Of a stretch of 64,000 nucleotides of DNA, positions 20,701 through 29,211 are shown piece by piece (the stretch's first letter is position 1; every line of letters starts with the position of its first letter). Below the pieces are notes generated by a model that made no database searches, had not been told where the DNA came from, and worked only from the letters and a program-made list of their open reading frames with translations. Origin of the DNA: Burkholderiales bacterium (lineage in GTDB: Bacteria; Pseudomonadota; Gammaproteobacteria; Burkholderiales; Burkholderiaceae_C). The stretch covers positions 1 to 64,000 of the forward strand of contig JABEVE010000055.1 in NCBI GenBank assembly GCA_013044035.1, given 5' to 3'. The position numbers were made by a program, and so were the translations under genes.

Positions 20701-23539
20701 GAGTCTCGGTCACGAACTCCAGCCAACGCTCGATGACAGCCTCGACTTTCTGCTTGGCCAGGGCCGTCTGTTCTTGGTTGACAACTGCATTGCCATCGAA
20801 ATGGTCATGCACGATCGGCACCTTGCCATTGAACGCGCACGAAAGAATGTCGACGGCGGTCTTGCGATTCGTGCTGTAGCGCGCATCGGAGTTGTAGCGC
20901 GCCCCTTCAATGGCCCACTTGCCGCTCTGGGATGCATACTCCACCCGTGCGGTATCACCGCAGATGTCCTTCGCGAACGCGCGCACGATCTCCATCGGAA
21001 CCCAGGAGGCGCCAGGCAACACGACGATCTCGGAGGCACGTTTGCGCGTCGGCGCGGCTGTGGCGAGCGCCGCGACCGAGCGATCAATCTCGGCTGCCAT
21101 GCGCGGCGAACGCCCGGCGCCGGAACGCCGCGCCGTATCGCTCGATTCCATCGATTGCGCCTGCCGCGCCAGCTCGCACTTGGTCAGCACGTCACCGCTG
21201 ACGAGTTCCGCTCGTTCGACCCAACGTTGGTGGATCGGGTCAAAGAGGACGAGCTCGCCGAGTTCGTCTCGCAGATCCCACCAGTCGCGCCCGGTCAGTT
21301 CCATCATCCGCGTGGGGTCGACCGTGCCGCTTTCGCCCAGGCTGACGACGAGAGCATCGCGTGCGGAGTCCGCTTTCTGCGCGCGGCGGGCCGGCCACTG
21401 TGTGCGTTTGGTGAAAATATCCGCGCGGTCCGCGCGGGGCGCCCGAGCGGTGCTCTCGGTTTTCTTCGCCACTGCGGCGGAAACCCCGTCGTCGTAGTTA
21501 ACCTCCAAACTCGACAGCAGGGTCCACGCCGGATCGGCGCGCACGAGGCGCTTGTTCACCGCCCGCTTGAGATAGCCGTACTCGTTCTGGAATACGTCGT
21601 AGCGAGCTCGAAGCTGCTCGCGCAGATCCTCGACCATCGATTCCGTACCAAGCGGATCGACCTGGGCTCGCATGAGTTCCAGCAGGGTCTCGTGCAGGCG
21701 CAGCATCGCAACAGTGCGCCTGCGAGCGACTTCCGACTCGAACTCGACTGGCTCCGACGATTCGACCCCAAAGGCCGCCAGTGCGCTTTTGCGGCGCACC
21801 GCGTCTGCGCCGCCGGGGTTACGCCAGAGGAACATCTGCCCGGGCAGCAGCCCCGGCGGAGGTTCCACCGAGTCGGACTGCGCGGACGCTGGGATCAGCA
21901 AGGCCTGCACGCCCTCGGCCGGCATGGATCCCTCGGGCAATTCCCGCATGGCCGCATGAAGGCGCTCCATCCAATCGGGCGTTGCGCGCACCATGAGCTC
22001 GCCATCGCGATACATGCCGCGCCCGGCGCTCAGTTGACCAAGGATCTTCTCAGGGTGCTGCTGGTACCAGCCGTTAATGCGGATCGTCGGAAACGCATCG
22101 ACCGAGGCCGAATCGGGGTTGTGCATGTCGACGGTTCCCACCCACGGCAAATCGCGGGCGGCGTCCTCGCTAATCGGCTCGGCGCGCTTGCGCAGAAAGA
22201 CGATGTCCGTGACGACTTCCGTGCCGGCGTTGCGTCGAAACGCCGTGTCGGGCAGACGCACGGCGTCGATCAGTTCCACCTCCCGGCCGAGTGCACAGCG
22301 AAAGTCCACGGCGTCGACAGTCGAGCCGTCGAGCAGGTACCGAGACACCACCATGGCGGCCACGCCGCCGGCGCGCAAACCTTCGGCGGCGCGGGCGAAG
22401 AAGTAGCCATGGGTGCTCGTGGACAGGCGCGTCGATAGCGCGCTCACGGACTGGTCGGCCGCGCCGCGGCGGTCGATCAGTCGCAGATCCCCGAACGGTG
22501 GATTGCCGATGAAGAGGTCGAACTTGGCGCCGCCGGTGGAGAACGTCTCGAACGGCGCGTTCGCCACGAATGCGCGTGAATAGAGCAGCCGCGCGATGCT
22601 TGAGGTGATGGGGTCGATCTCGACCAGCACCCTCTGCGACTTGGCCGCGGTGTCCGCCGGTTGCAAGCCCAGGAAGTTGCCCGAGCCGCCAGCCGGCTCG
22701 ATGACGCTTCCACCCTTGAACCCCAGCCGCGAAACCCCAGCCCAGATCGTGCGCACCACCTCCGCAGCCGTGTAGTGCGCGTCGAGGATCGTGCTGCGAG
22801 CCTTCGCGTATTCCTCCGAGGTGAGGACGTCTTGAAGCTGCCGGGCGATCCCTTCCCAGTCCTCCTTTGTCTTGCCCTCAAGATCATAGAACGCATACTG
22901 CAGACCGCCCCAGCCCACGTAGCGGGCCATGGTCGTCTTCTCGTCCCGAGTGGCTTGACGCCCAGCCATCAGGACCAACTTCGCGGTCTTGATGGCTTCG
23001 ATGTTGTCGAGGGCCTTCTGCTTCGGTCCGCGTTCCTCGGCGAGAATCGTGTCGTCGAGCACGAAGTCCTCGACCGGGATAAACGGCGCTGGCGCCGCCG
23101 CCAGTGCTTGCTGCACGAGCGCCTGTCGGCTCTCCTCGACGTCATCGCGCACCTCTTCGGGCAGGTCCTCCAAGGCGACACGCGGCCGGGCCGCTGCAGG
23201 GCTGCCGTCAGCGACCGGCAAGCGCGTCCGCGGGCTCGATGCGGGGGGCGCCACAGATACAGATGGATCTGCCGCCGGCATCGCTTGCGCCAAGAGATCT
23301 TGCGGGGCGTTCCCGCTCACGCCATCGAGCGCGGCCAAGAATTCGTCCTGTCGGCCCTGCGGCGCCGCAGGGCCGACAGGCTGGGCTGCGCGCCGCTCCT
23401 GCGCCAAACGTAATCGTGTGTCGCGCTCGCTCTCCACGATGCGTCTGCGAGCGACGATCTCCTGGGCCGCCTCCGGCGACACCGAGTCAGCCCATCCCGA
23501 AGAGAGGTCGAAGTCGCCGAAGAGAGCTTGTGCGTGCAT
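17723..23539 (-). CDS. Giant N6-adenine methylase + SNF2/DEAD helicase fusion, DarB-like antirestriction/ICE protein
   Basis: MTase 'VIEPAGGSGNFLGL' and 'LFIGNPPFGD'; helicase 'LFDHVVGAGKTFAVVGSVMESRRMG', 'FLAVDEAHAFKNVS', 'DLEQRNGRGLRQGN'; start trimmed from 24637 to MHAQALFGDF. Confidence 0.75.
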   Translation of the reverse strand: MHAQALFGDFDLSSGWADSVSPEAAQEIVARRRIVESERDTRLRLAQERRAAQPVGPAAPQGRQDEFLAALDGVSGNAPQDLLAQAMPAADPSVSVAPPASSPRTRLPVADGSPAAARPRVALEDLPEEVRDDVEESRQALVQQALAAAPAPFIPVEDFVLDDTILAEERGPKQKALDNIEAIKTAKLVLMAGRQATRDEKTTMARYVGWGGLQYAFYDLEGKTKEDWEGIARQLQDVLTSEEYAKARSTILDAHYTAAEVVRTIWAGVSRLGFKGGSVIEPAGGSGNFLGLQPADTAAKSQRVLVEIDPITSSIARLLYSRAFVANAPFETFSTGGAKFDLFIGNPPFGDLRLIDRRGAADQSVSALSTRLSTSTHGYFFARAAEGLRAGGVAAMVVSRYLLDGSTVDAVDFRCALGREVELIDAVRLPDTAFRRNAGTEVVTDIVFLRKRAEPISEDAARDLPWVGTVDMHNPDSASVDAFPTIRINGWYQQHPEKILGQLSAGRGMYRDGELMVRATPDWMERLHAAMRELPEGSMPAEGVQALLIPASAQSDSVEPPPGLLPGQMFLWRNPGGADAVRRKSALAAFGVESSEPVEFESEVARRRTVAMLRLHETLLELMRAQVDPLGTESMVEDLREQLRARYDVFQNEYGYLKRAVNKRLVRADPAWTLLSSLEVNYDDGVSAAVAKKTESTARAPRADRADIFTKRTQWPARRAQKADSARDALVVSLGESGTVDPTRMMELTGRDWWDLRDELGELVLFDPIHQRWVERAELVSGDVLTKCELARQAQSMESSDTARRSGAGRSPRMAAEIDRSVAALATAAPTRKRASEIVVLPGASWVPMEIVRAFAKDICGDTARVEYASQSGKWAIEGARYNSDARYSTNRKTAVDILSCAFNGKVPIVHDHFDGNAVVNQEQTALAKQKVEAVIERWLEFVTETPERAQAIEDAWNATFNRTVQRVYDGSHLTLEGSSAAITLRPHQKNAIWRAIQSDQVLFDHVVGAGKTFAVVGSVMESRRMGRTKKSMVVVPNHLVGQWRDAFAALYPAARILAAEADDMSAGNRQQFLARAAFGDWDAIIMPHSSFGLIPADPDHEMRYIGEQIALLKQDLLANKERVTRKELEKAIKRAEQRILGLAKTRKDEGIHFGMLGVDFLAVDEAHAFKNVSYTTQLQVSGLGNPEGSARANDMMIKTSFIRASGGKALFATGTPISNSLAEMYTLQRYLDPDTLTAQRLHSFDAWQRCYAQITSDFAFTLTGKFKEKTVLSRFVNLDGLLASYRSFADVITRADMNRLLEQAGQPRIDIPDVRGGKPAIHVSPMSDAQRRMMGDQVDMNDSGHPIYEMGSILWRLDNLPKGAPKKGDDNVLVIISDIRKVGLDARAFRPGAADNGGGKLQACADNVLDSWSRYGDDRGTQLVFLDFCTPQAGDSAEVRRMRDLIAQSESDDANAAEAAEDELAKFSQAEVEAALRTGGFDAYAALRGELLKRGIPGQQIAFIHDYDTAVKRDRLFAAVNAGEIRVLVGSTSKMGAGMNVQRLITDVHHLDAPYRPSDLEQRNGRGLRQGNALLAKYGHDAFKVGIHYYVTEDSGDAGLWQIVDTKLTFIEQVRTGVSGGEIENPESSAIDPGRVKAMASGNEILMDEVRLKDEAQKKERLIRAARQDHAAWEYRVESIRQSIAYLQRSLPQARSLQELGHTAVEAVRARTEALQREIDDAQATGRKHPAKSLMDTVSKIPVHALATKATAARTDVSLAEVGGLIALEAVRGAGRGRDEREIGVFDGIALHIASRYDYSVYPAIVRAQVGVGHGDVITWSGSTSIASTDNAAQLGRMVWGLVSEDLLDIHSRAERDLCARERDLASTIANQPQASNAAAIADLSDARERHAEAVFALRLGYRKWDAFHADAPKRAAAAAQNVAETEQDATAAPVSA

Positions 23540-23839
23540 GTCCGAGAGTTTCCGTGGGGATGGGGGATGGTTGGTCGCCTCGGCAGCGACACTGCGGCGC
23601 CGGCGCCAATAAATATTCTGCAAGCCGCAGCGAAGCGTTGACGTAAATTTCGCATGCAGCCTTGCTGCATCATGGGATTGGCGAACGTGTTGACCGGATG
23701 ACGCGACGAAAGTAGTATGCAAGCAACCGTGTTTCGTAGCAAAAAGGACAGCGCGGCCAGGCAGCCTCCCTAGCGGACCGGCAGCTGCCCCGACTTGGCG
23801 ATTGGCGCCAAATGCCCGCGACCATCTGGATCTCAGGAC

Positions 23840-24529
23840 ATGAACCACATCAAGCTCAAGAGCATCATCCTGGCCGCCGCCATCGCCGCGGCCGCCTCCG
23901 CCCCCGCCTTCGCCGGCGGCCTCAACCTCGGCGACGCCAGCGTCGGCCTGACCGCCGGCACCCTGGGCGCCGGCCCGCAGATCGGCTGGACCATCGTGCC
24001 GAACAAGTTCGACGCCCGCCTGAACTTCGGTGCCCTGAACCGCAGCTACAACACCACCAGCAACGGCGTGGCCTACACCGGCAACCTCAAGCTGCAGAAC
24101 GTGGGCCTGCTGGGCGACTGGCACCCCTGGGCCGGTGCGTTCCGCCTGACCGGCGGCCTGTTCTACAACGGCAACAAGTTCGACCTCAGCGCCCAGCCGA
24201 CCGGCGGCAGCTACACCTTCAACGGCAACACCTACACCGCCGCGCAGGTGGGCACCGCCAACGCCAGCGTCACCTTCAATTCGGTGGCGCCCTACATCGG
24301 ACTGGGCTTCGGCGACGGCGGCACCGGCGCCGGCGCCGGCCTGCACTTCACGTCCGACATCGGCGTGATGTACCAGGGCACCCCGAAGGCCAGCATCACC
24401 GCCAGCAACCCGACCGGCAACGCCCAGCTCGCCAGCGACGTGCAGGCGTCGCAGGCCAAGCTGCAGAGCGATCTGAACAGCTTCCAGTGGTATCCGGTCG
24501 TGCAGGTCGGTGTCGTCTATCGGTTCTGA
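23840..24529 (+). CDS. Small outer-membrane beta-barrel protein
   Basis: Signal peptide 'MNHIKLKSIILAAAIAAAASAPAFA' and C-terminal '...QWYPVVQVGVVYRF' with terminal aromatic. Confidence 0.75.
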   Translation: MNHIKLKSIILAAAIAAAASAPAFAGGLNLGDASVGLTAGTLGAGPQIGWTIVPNKFDARLNFGALNRSYNTTSNGVAYTGNLKLQNVGLLGDWHPWAGAFRLTGGLFYNGNKFDLSAQPTGGSYTFNGNTYTAAQVGTANASVTFNSVAPYIGLGFGDGGTGAGAGLHFTSDIGVMYQGTPKASITASNPTGNAQLASDVQASQAKLQSDLNSFQWYPVVQVGVVYRF

Positions 24530-24530
24530 T

Positions 24531-24565
24531 CCGTCGGGGGCCGGGCTTGCCCCGGCCCCCGACGG
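24531..24565 (+). terminator. Rho-independent-like hairpin (15-bp GC-rich perfect stem)
   Basis: CCGTCGGGGGCCGGG-cttgc-CCCGGCCCCCGACGG directly after the OMP stop; no clear U tract. Confidence 0.75.
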
Positions 24566-24593
24566 TCGGCGGCAGCGCCGGCCATTCATTCGA

Positions 24594-24640
24594 TCTGTGT
24601 GTAGCGCAGCCTGGTAGCGCACATGCCTTGGGCGCACAAG
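24594..24640 (+). other. tRNA-Pro 5'-half-like fragment (D-arm GCGCAGCCTGGTAGCGCAC plus TGG-anticodon-like region)
   Basis: 'tgtgtgtaGCGCAGCCTGGTAGCGCACatgccTTGGGc'; no matching 3' half or T-arm. Confidence 0.45.
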
Positions 24641-25269
24641 ATACCCAAGAGCAGTTCCTCCGCGAAATCGGCCGGCATGAGCTCACTGTGCTGCGCAACG
24701 ATGGCCTCTACCGGCATCTCCGTTTCGCGCGCCCGGGCACGATATGCATGCACTTCGACATCCTGACCTGGCCAGGCCACCTCTGCTACACGGGCGACAT
24801 GGGCACGTACGTGTTCCAGCGGCGGGCCGACATGCTCCAGTTCTTCCGGCGCGGTGAGTCGCGACGCGACCGCGAGCCGCGCGATGCGATCGATCTGCGC
24901 TACTGGGCCGAGAAGCTGCAAGCGCATGACTCGCAGGATCCCGCGTTCGCGTTCAGCGACGAGCAGTTCCGTGAGGACGTGCGCGACTACGTGGATCAGG
25001 CGACCAGCGACGACGAGGACTGGCCGGCCGAGCGCCGCGCGGCCCTGACGGCCGCGATCGACGAGGACTTGCTGGATGGGGTCGAGGACGAGCACTCGGC
25101 CTGGTGCGCGTTGCGCGACTTCGCGTTCTCCGACGAGCACGGCCAGTTCCAATTCATCGACTGGGAACGCAACTGCAAGCGACCGACCCACCGCTTCCAG
25201 TGGTGCTGCCTGGCCCTGGACTGGGCGATCGGCGTGTTCGACGCGCAAGATGCCGAGGCCCAAGCGTGA
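24628..25269 (+). CDS. Hypothetical protein (phage-like); start uncertain
   Basis: Frame encodes ...[56 protein letters not shown]...; in-frame TTG at 24628. Confidence 0.6.
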   Translation: MGAQDTQEQFLREIGRHELTVLRNDGLYRHLRFARPGTICMHFDILTWPGHLCYTGDMGTYVFQRRADMLQFFRRGESRRDREPRDAIDLRYWAEKLQAHDSQDPAFAFSDEQFREDVRDYVDQATSDDEDWPAERRAALTAAIDEDLLDGVEDEHSAWCALRDFAFSDEHGQFQFIDWERNCKRPTHRFQWCCLALDWAIGVFDAQDAEAQA

Positions 25270-25523
25270 GCGACACCGCAACCGGCTGGGTGCTGTACCT
25301 GCTCGAGTGCACGGACGGCTCCCTGTACGCCGGCATCACGAACGACCTTCCACGCCGCATGCAGGCGCACGCCAGCGGCCGCGGCGCCCGCTACACGCGC
25401 TCGCATCCGCCGCGCCGGGTCATCGGCACGAAACCTTTCCCGGACCGCGCCGCGGCGAGCCGCGCCGAGTGGGCCATCAAGCAGTTGCCGCGAGCGCGCA
25501 AGGCGGCGTTTCTCCAGGAGTAG
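25266..25523 (+). CDS. GIY-YIG nuclease family protein
   Basis: '[37 protein letters not shown]'; GTGA overlap with previous gene. Confidence 0.85.
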   Translation: MSDTATGWVLYLLECTDGSLYAGITNDLPRRMQAHASGRGARYTRSHPPRRVIGTKPFPDRAAASRAEWAIKQLPRARKAAFLQE

Positions 25524-25526
25524 GCC

Positions 25527-26342
25527 TTGCAGTTTCCCCTCATCCAGCGGTTCCCCATCAACGCTGCCGGCCGCGACTTCGTGCTGGGCGACATCCACGG
25601 CGCCTTCGACCTGGTCGCGCAGGGCCTGCGCCGGGTTCAGTTCGACCCCGCGCTCGACCGCCTGTTCTGCGTCGGCGATCTGGTCGACCGCGGACCGGAG
25701 TCGCACCGTGCCCTGGCCTTCCTCGGCCTGCCCTGGGTGCATTCCGCGCGCGGCAATCACGAAGACAACCTGCTGCAGGTGTACGCCGAAGGTGACCCTG
25801 ACCCGAAGGTGTTGGCCTGGTTCGCGCAGCGGTTTCACGCGCAATGGTGGCTCGACCTGGCGCCGGCCGACCGGAGCCGATTCCTGAAGGCGTTCGCCCG
25901 CATGCCCATCGCCATCGAGGTCGAGACACCGCGCGGCCTGGTCGGCATCGTGCACGCGGACGTGCCCGCCGGCATGGACTGGCCGACGTTCCGATCTCAC
26001 CTCAAGGCCGGGGACGCCGAGACGATGGGTGTTGCGCTCGAAGGACGCAATCGCATCAAAGCCGAGAACCACGACGGCGTGCCCGGGATCGGCCGGGTAT
26101 TCGTCGGCCACACCCCGCAGTGGGGCGGCGCCCGGCGCCTTGGCAACGTCTACGCCATCGACAGCGGCGCCGTGTTCGGCCTGATCATGGACGACCACGA
26201 CGGGCACCTGACGATGGCCAACCTGTGCTTCGCCAGCCAAGCCATCATGCCGGCGCGCACGCAGCACGGTGGCTTGGCTGCCGTCGTCGCTTGCCCTGAG
26301 CATGAGGACGCACCGTTCGGCGCGTATGCACGGAGGATGTAG
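25527..26342 (+). CDS. Calcineurin-like metallophosphatase (lambda PP/PrpE-like)
   Basis: 'FVLGDIHGAFD..', 'CVGDLVDRGPES', 'SARGNHEDNLL'; TTG start. Confidence 0.8.
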   Translation: MQFPLIQRFPINAAGRDFVLGDIHGAFDLVAQGLRRVQFDPALDRLFCVGDLVDRGPESHRALAFLGLPWVHSARGNHEDNLLQVYAEGDPDPKVLAWFAQRFHAQWWLDLAPADRSRFLKAFARMPIAIEVETPRGLVGIVHADVPAGMDWPTFRSHLKAGDAETMGVALEGRNRIKAENHDGVPGIGRVFVGHTPQWGGARRLGNVYAIDSGAVFGLIMDDHDGHLTMANLCFASQAIMPARTQHGGLAAVVACPEHEDAPFGAYARRM

Positions 26343-26344
26343 CG

Positions 26345-26872
26345 GTGAAAGAAGAAACATCCCTCTTCGCCGAGCACTCCGGCGCGGTCTTCTCGCCATG
26401 CCGTCAGTATCGCTATGTCCTGTGGCGGAGCTGGGAGCCGGCCAAGCCCGCGTGCATGTTCCTCATGCTCAATCCGAGCACGGCCGACGCTGTGGACAAT
26501 GACGCAACCGTCGAGCGCTGCCAACGGCGCGCCCAGATGATGGGCTACGGCGCCTTGGTCGTGGGCAACATCTTCGCCTACCGATCGACCGATCCGGACA
26601 AGCTCTACGAGTTGGAGGATCCCGTGGGCCCGGACAATGACCGTTCGATTCTCGAGCGCGCGGCCGCCGCTGGCATCGTGATCTGCGGCTGGGGCACCCA
26701 CGGGGCGCTGCGCCGCCGTGGGGACGCGGTGCTACGCATGCTGCGCGAAGCCGGCATCACGCCGCACGCCCTGCGCATCAACGCCGACGGCTCGCCGCGG
26801 CATCCGCTGTACGTCGGATATGAGATTCGCCCTGTTCCAATGGCCGGCCAAAAGGGTGCACTCCATGGGTGA
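26345..26872 (+). CDS. DUF1643 domain protein
   Basis: 'SPCRQYRYVLWRSWEPAKPACMFLMLNPSTADAVDNDATVERC'. Confidence 0.8.
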   Translation: MKEETSLFAEHSGAVFSPCRQYRYVLWRSWEPAKPACMFLMLNPSTADAVDNDATVERCQRRAQMMGYGALVVGNIFAYRSTDPDKLYELEDPVGPDNDRSILERAAAAGIVICGWGTHGALRRRGDAVLRMLREAGITPHALRINADGSPRHPLYVGYEIRPVPMAGQKGALHG

Positions 26873-27665
26873 CGTCGTCTCGATTCGTGGATCCGCGTAT
26901 GTGGAGCCAAGATTCAAGTATCGCCGGGGCCGCCGCGTCGAGTTCGAGGCGTGCCTGGCGACCGGCCGCCGGCGAAAGGTCATCGGCACCGAGGCGCCCT
27001 TCGGACTCGTGCTGCACCGTACCCTGGTGCCCGATGCTGCGTCCACCGAATGGTTCGGTCTGGCGAAAACCTGGACCATATCCGAACCACAGACAGGATG
27101 CCGGGTGGCGGAAGGAGTCACCCGCCAAGCCGCGCTCGACGCGCTGGCCGCGCGCGTCGCCTACAGCGGCGGCGAAGCTGCCTTCACATACGCCTTGGCG
27201 CAAGCGTTGGCGTCGCTTAACACGAAAGGTGAAACGATGCAGCCAGCGACCCAACAAGGCGCGCGTGTGCGCCACCGCGCCGATAAGATTGACCCCAGCG
27301 GGCGAGTGTCGGCGCTGTGCTTCGCGAAGCCGCGTGCCATAGACATGAAGCGCGCAACCTGGGTGATGACCGACGCGGCCGTCACATGCCCCAAGTGCCG
27401 TGCGCTGATCCTGGCGCGCAGCGAGCCGAACCGAATCGGAGAGCACACCATGACCAACCAGCAACTTGACGAGATTTGGGACAGTCGAGAGGCGTCGAAC
27501 TCGGTCGTAGCGGGCCGCTGGAGCGGCGGCACTGGAACCGACCCCGCCCTCATGACGATCCCCTTCGACGGTATGTCCGCGCGAGCCTGGGAGCGCAAGC
27601 CCGGTACCACGACCTGGATCGAAGTCACCTCCGATCCGGTGGCTGCGCAGCAGAGCAAGTCCTGA
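26865..27665 (+). CDS. Hypothetical protein
   Basis: MGDVVSIRGSAYVEPRFKYRRG... overlaps preceding gene by 8 bp. Confidence 0.55.
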   Translation: MGDVVSIRGSAYVEPRFKYRRGRRVEFEACLATGRRRKVIGTEAPFGLVLHRTLVPDAASTEWFGLAKTWTISEPQTGCRVAEGVTRQAALDALAARVAYSGGEAAFTYALAQALASLNTKGETMQPATQQGARVRHRADKIDPSGRVSALCFAKPRAIDMKRATWVMTDAAVTCPKCRALILARSEPNRIGEHTMTNQQLDEIWDSREASNSVVAGRWSGGTGTDPALMTIPFDGMSARAWERKPGTTTWIEVTSDPVAAQQSKS

Positions 27666-27688
27666 AGGATCGGAAAGGAAGGGGCGCG

Positions 27689-28063
27689 ATGGGCGACGCC
27701 GGCTACATCCGCCTGGGCAACTTCAACCGCGGCATGGCGCCCGACGCCGTCCCCGAGCACGGGGAGGTCATCGTCGCCATCGATCGCAGCAACCCGGTCC
27801 TGGGTAACCGACATGCGATCGGCGCCACGCGTGACCCATCCGCACGAGACCGAGCGATCGAGGCCTACCGCCGGGACATGGATGCGGACTTCGCGATCGG
27901 CGGGCCGATGTCGGGCGCCGTGCGCGAACTCGCTGCACGCGTCCAGGCCGGAGAGCGGATCATCGCCTCATGCTGGTGCCTGCCCAGGCCGTGCCACGGC
28001 GCGGTCATCCTCGAGCGCGTGCGGCAGGTCTGCGCCGAACTCGAAGCTGCGGCGTGCGCTTGA
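27689..28063 (+). CDS. DUF4326-like protein
   Basis: 'NPVLGNRHAIGA..RDRAIEAYRRDMDADFA...CWCLPRPCHGAVI'. Confidence 0.65.
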   Translation: MGDAGYIRLGNFNRGMAPDAVPEHGEVIVAIDRSNPVLGNRHAIGATRDPSARDRAIEAYRRDMDADFAIGGPMSGAVRELAARVQAGERIIASCWCLPRPCHGAVILERVRQVCAELEAAACA

Positions 28064-28123
28064 TCTCAACGGCGACCCCTCGCTGCTGATCCCTCGTGTC
28101 CGGCAGGCACTACTCGTGGAAGG

Positions 28124-28831
28124 TTAAGTGGCACGCGGCGGCGCCGCCGCCGTCACCTCAACTTGCCGCAGCAGATCCTCGCCGTCGTTGCGGGTGTTGC
28201 CCACCGAGCGGCCGACCGCATAGGCGTCCAGGGCATTTTCCGGGGCCGGTGCGAGCATCGCCTTCAACCTGTCCAGCGACGTCGCCGGGTCGAGCCATGC
28301 GTCGATCGCGTCGCGCCCGAGGATCGCCGGCATGCGGTCGTGCAACTGCCGCATCCAGGCGCTGGGCGGCACGGTGATGATGGTGAAGGTCTCCAGCACC
28401 TGCTCGACGCCTGGCGGACTCCAGCGCTCCCACAGGCCCGCCATGGCCAGCATGTGTCCGTCGCGGCGGTGGATGTAGTACGGCCACTTCGGCCCCGCGA
28501 CGCCGAGTGCGCGCCACTCGTAGAAGCCGTCCGCGGGAACCACAGCCCGGCGGGCCTTGAACGCGGCGCGGAACGCGGGCAGAACCGCTGCCGTCTCGGC
28601 GCGGGCGTTGATCATGCGGTTGCCAATGGTCGCGCTCTCGGCCCAGGCCGGCACCAAGCCCCAGGTGAGCAGATCGGCGCGGCGCCAGCCCCCTTCCGCG
28701 CGGATCACAGGCATCGCCTGGTGCGGCGCGACGTTGTAGCGCGGTCGCCATTCAACGCGCTCGTCGAGGTCGACGTGGAGCTCCTCACGCACGCGGCCCG
28801 GGCCGCTCTTGAGCACGTATCTGCCGCACAT
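28124..28831 (-). CDS. SRAP (HMCES/YedK) domain protein
   Basis: 'MCGRYVLKSG', 'PRYNVAPHQAMPV', 'MINARAETAAVLPAFRAAFKARRAVVPADGFYEW'. Confidence 0.9.
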   Translation of the reverse strand: MCGRYVLKSGPGRVREELHVDLDERVEWRPRYNVAPHQAMPVIRAEGGWRRADLLTWGLVPAWAESATIGNRMINARAETAAVLPAFRAAFKARRAVVPADGFYEWRALGVAGPKWPYYIHRRDGHMLAMAGLWERWSPPGVEQVLETFTIITVPPSAWMRQLHDRMPAILGRDAIDAWLDPATSLDRLKAMLAPAPENALDAYAVGRSVGNTRNDGEDLLRQVEVTAAAPPRAT

Positions 28832-28902
28832 CGTCGGTCTGGAGATCTGGGTTGGGTGGACAGCATAAACGCAGCGCGTGGCGTTGCGCTTGGTTGAGAA
28901 TT

Positions 28903-28936
28903 CCGACGATTGTCGGATGACGACAATAGTCGTCAT
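28903..28936. promoter_or_regulatory. Two adjacent palindromes (CGAC-N4-GTCG), putative XRE operators
   Basis: CCGACgattGTCGG (28903-28916) and ATGACGACaataGTCGTCAT (28917-28936), centres 17 bp apart, ~33 bp upstream of the XRE start. Confidence 0.6.
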
Positions 28937-28968
28937 TCAGAGAATGGGCGGCCTGATCTTCGGTCGCA

Positions 28969-29211
28969 ATGCGCAACAAGAACAACAACAACGAATCGTT
29001 CGGCGCGGCGCTGCGGGCGCTGCGCAAAACGGCCGGCAAGTCCCAGGAAACCCTGGCCTGGGACGCGGGGCTCGACCGCACCTACATCAGCATGCTCGAA
29101 CTCGGGCAGCGCTCGCCGACGCTGGACACCATGCTCGCGCTATGCGCAGCCCTGGGCGTCTCATTCCTCGAACTGGCCACCGAGATCGATCGGCGGCTCG
29201 CGGCCCCTTGA
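28969..29211 (+). CDS. XRE-family HTH regulator
   Basis: 'FGAALRALRKTAGKSQETLAWDAGLDRTYISMLELGQRSPTLDTML'; stop overlaps rci start. Confidence 0.85.
   Translation: MRNKNNNNESFGAALRALRKTAGKSQETLAWDAGLDRTYISMLELGQRSPTLDTMLALCAALGVSFLELATEIDRRLAAP

Noticed and set aside
19502-22438. 978-aa plus-strand ORF
   Set aside because: Antisense shadow of the methylase-helicase in high-GC DNA; no recognisable domain.
23812-24600. 5' part of the 485-aa ORF 23812-25269
   Set aside because: Out-of-frame reading of the OMP gene; only the part after ~24628 looks like a real protein.
23540-24637. N-terminal ~366-aa extension of the 2304-aa minus-strand ORF
   Set aside because: Overlaps the OMP gene and its terminator on the opposite strand and is low-complexity; MHAQALFGDF at 23539 is a more credible start.
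24594-24670. Complete tRNA-Pro gene
   Set aside because: No pairing acceptor 3' strand, no T-arm, weak anticodon stem; kept only as a fragment.
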